A stretch of DNA of 5,614 nt from S144-45 sp015494035 (GTDB lineage Bacteria > Pseudomonadota > Gammaproteobacteria > Xanthomonadales > Marinicellaceae), in contig JALUIX010000012.1 in the NCBI GenBank assembly GCA_027057345.1, positions 1-5,614 of the forward strand, given 5' to 3'. The notes beneath the pieces were generated by a model. That model was given only the letters and a program-made list of their open reading frames with translations. It did not search any database and was not told where the DNA came from. Below are positions 5,230 through 5,614 of the stretch, in pieces. Made by a program: the position numbers and the translations under genes. Every line of letters begins with the position of its first letter. The stretch's first letter is position 1.

Positions 5230-5385
5230 ACATTATTTTAGATTTTTCTAATATAAGATGGTTTTCTCACGAAATTTTAACGAAACCACCCTTCCAACAG
5301 GCTTTTGCGGCGGTCAGAACCTCCATTCCAGCCTGCCACTGGTGAGATAAAAAACCTCTATTGCGGCGTAAACCGAATTTTTGCC
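5230..5385. other. Intergenic spacer, no gene seen
   Basis: AT-rich in its left part. It contains the short palindrome TTAGA-tttt-TCTAA (5239-5252), which could be an operator upstream of the C-rich RNA promoter, but nothing confirms this. I see no convincing terminator for the right-hand gene; a weak CCAG/CTGG pairing near 5329-5343 is all there is. Confidence 0.4.
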
Positions 5386-5614
5386 TCAACTGCCGTGTTC
5401 GGGTTTTTTTGGTTTTTTGACCACTAAAGGCTGTTCAGCAACCTTGCCATTGGCACGCACCTGCACGGTGTATTTTCCCGGCTGAATGTAAAAGGGATGA
5501 CCCAGCCGACGCGCTTCGGCATATGGGGTCAATGACTTGTTCAGCGGCTTTTTCTGATCCTTGTTGGCATGCGCTTCCGCCGCCAGTGCCAGGGACTCGT
5601 CCACCTGCCTGTTC
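5386..5614 (-). CDS. C-terminal fragment of an unrecognised protein (5' end outside window)
   Basis: The frame is open to the window edge, giving 75 complete codons before TGA at 5386. A GTG at 5604 could be a start, but the frame continues upstream without a stop and I see no ribosome site, so I treat it as partial. The residues PFYIQPGKYTVQVRANGKVAEQPLVVKK look like alternating beta strands of an Ig-like or fibronectin-like sandwich, of the kind found at the ends of secreted or cell-surface proteins. The tail is rich in Lys and Pro (KKPKKPEHGS). An Ala-rich helical stretch (ESLALAAEAHANKDQKK) precedes it. I do not recognise the family and assign no function. Confidence 0.6.
   Translation of the reverse strand, partial: NRQVDESLALAAEAHANKDQKKPLNKSLTPYAEARRLGHPFYIQPGKYTVQVRANGKVAEQPLVVKKPKKPEHGS

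Noticed and set aside
1..5614. CRISPR array, tRNA or rRNA genes
   Set aside because: No regularly spaced repeats with unique spacers and no cloverleaf or rRNA-like sequence were seen on either strand.

Overview
The window looks like a chromosomal segment from a gammaproteobacterium. The evidence is a YadG/YadH-type ABC exporter pair and an LpxL-type lipid A acyltransferase that ends in the family's WxHxRFKTRPEG block. Both are usual in Gram-negative gammaproteobacteria. I cannot name the genus. Every gene I support is on the minus strand, so the window is described in transcription order, from high to low coordinates.

Right edge (5614-5386): the C-terminal end of an unrecognised protein. Next is an AT-rich spacer, then a gene-free stretch (about 5193-5054) that folds on the minus strand into four consecutive hairpins. 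Each hairpin carries a run of four to six C in its apical loop, and the last one is a strong intrinsic terminator followed by eight U. The lpxL-like acyltransferase (5026-4082) begins 27 nt after that U-run. It is followed by an 11-bp exact tandem repeat and a terminator-like hairpin.

Downstream of lpxL (about 3930-3778) is a second gene-free unit with its own good promoter and a perfect 10-bp terminator stem. It again has a long hairpin with a seven-C loop and an unpaired C-rich segment. The two units share the 12-mer TCCATCCCCCCT. I read them as two related C-rich-loop small RNAs, or one leader RNA and one small RNA, flanking lpxL. This is the most unusual content of the window.

At 3561-3729 lies a 169-bp imperfect palindrome, in register around base 3645 and bounded by CTAG on both sides. 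It has the form of a small non-coding transposable element (MITE), possibly IS5-related. Its inner edge touches the -35 box of a good promoter (3532-3560) for an operon of three tightly coupled genes: a yadG-like ATPase, a yadH-like permease, and a secreted serine hydrolase of the class A beta-lactamase fold with an Orf12-type N-terminal domain. The operon probably exports or inserts an unknown substrate, and the hydrolase acts in the periplasm.

Left edge (1-276): no gene. It holds a candidate promoter and hairpin, and a perfect-consensus promoter (TTGACA, 16 bp, TATAAT) that drives a structured leader running off the left edge into an unseen gene.
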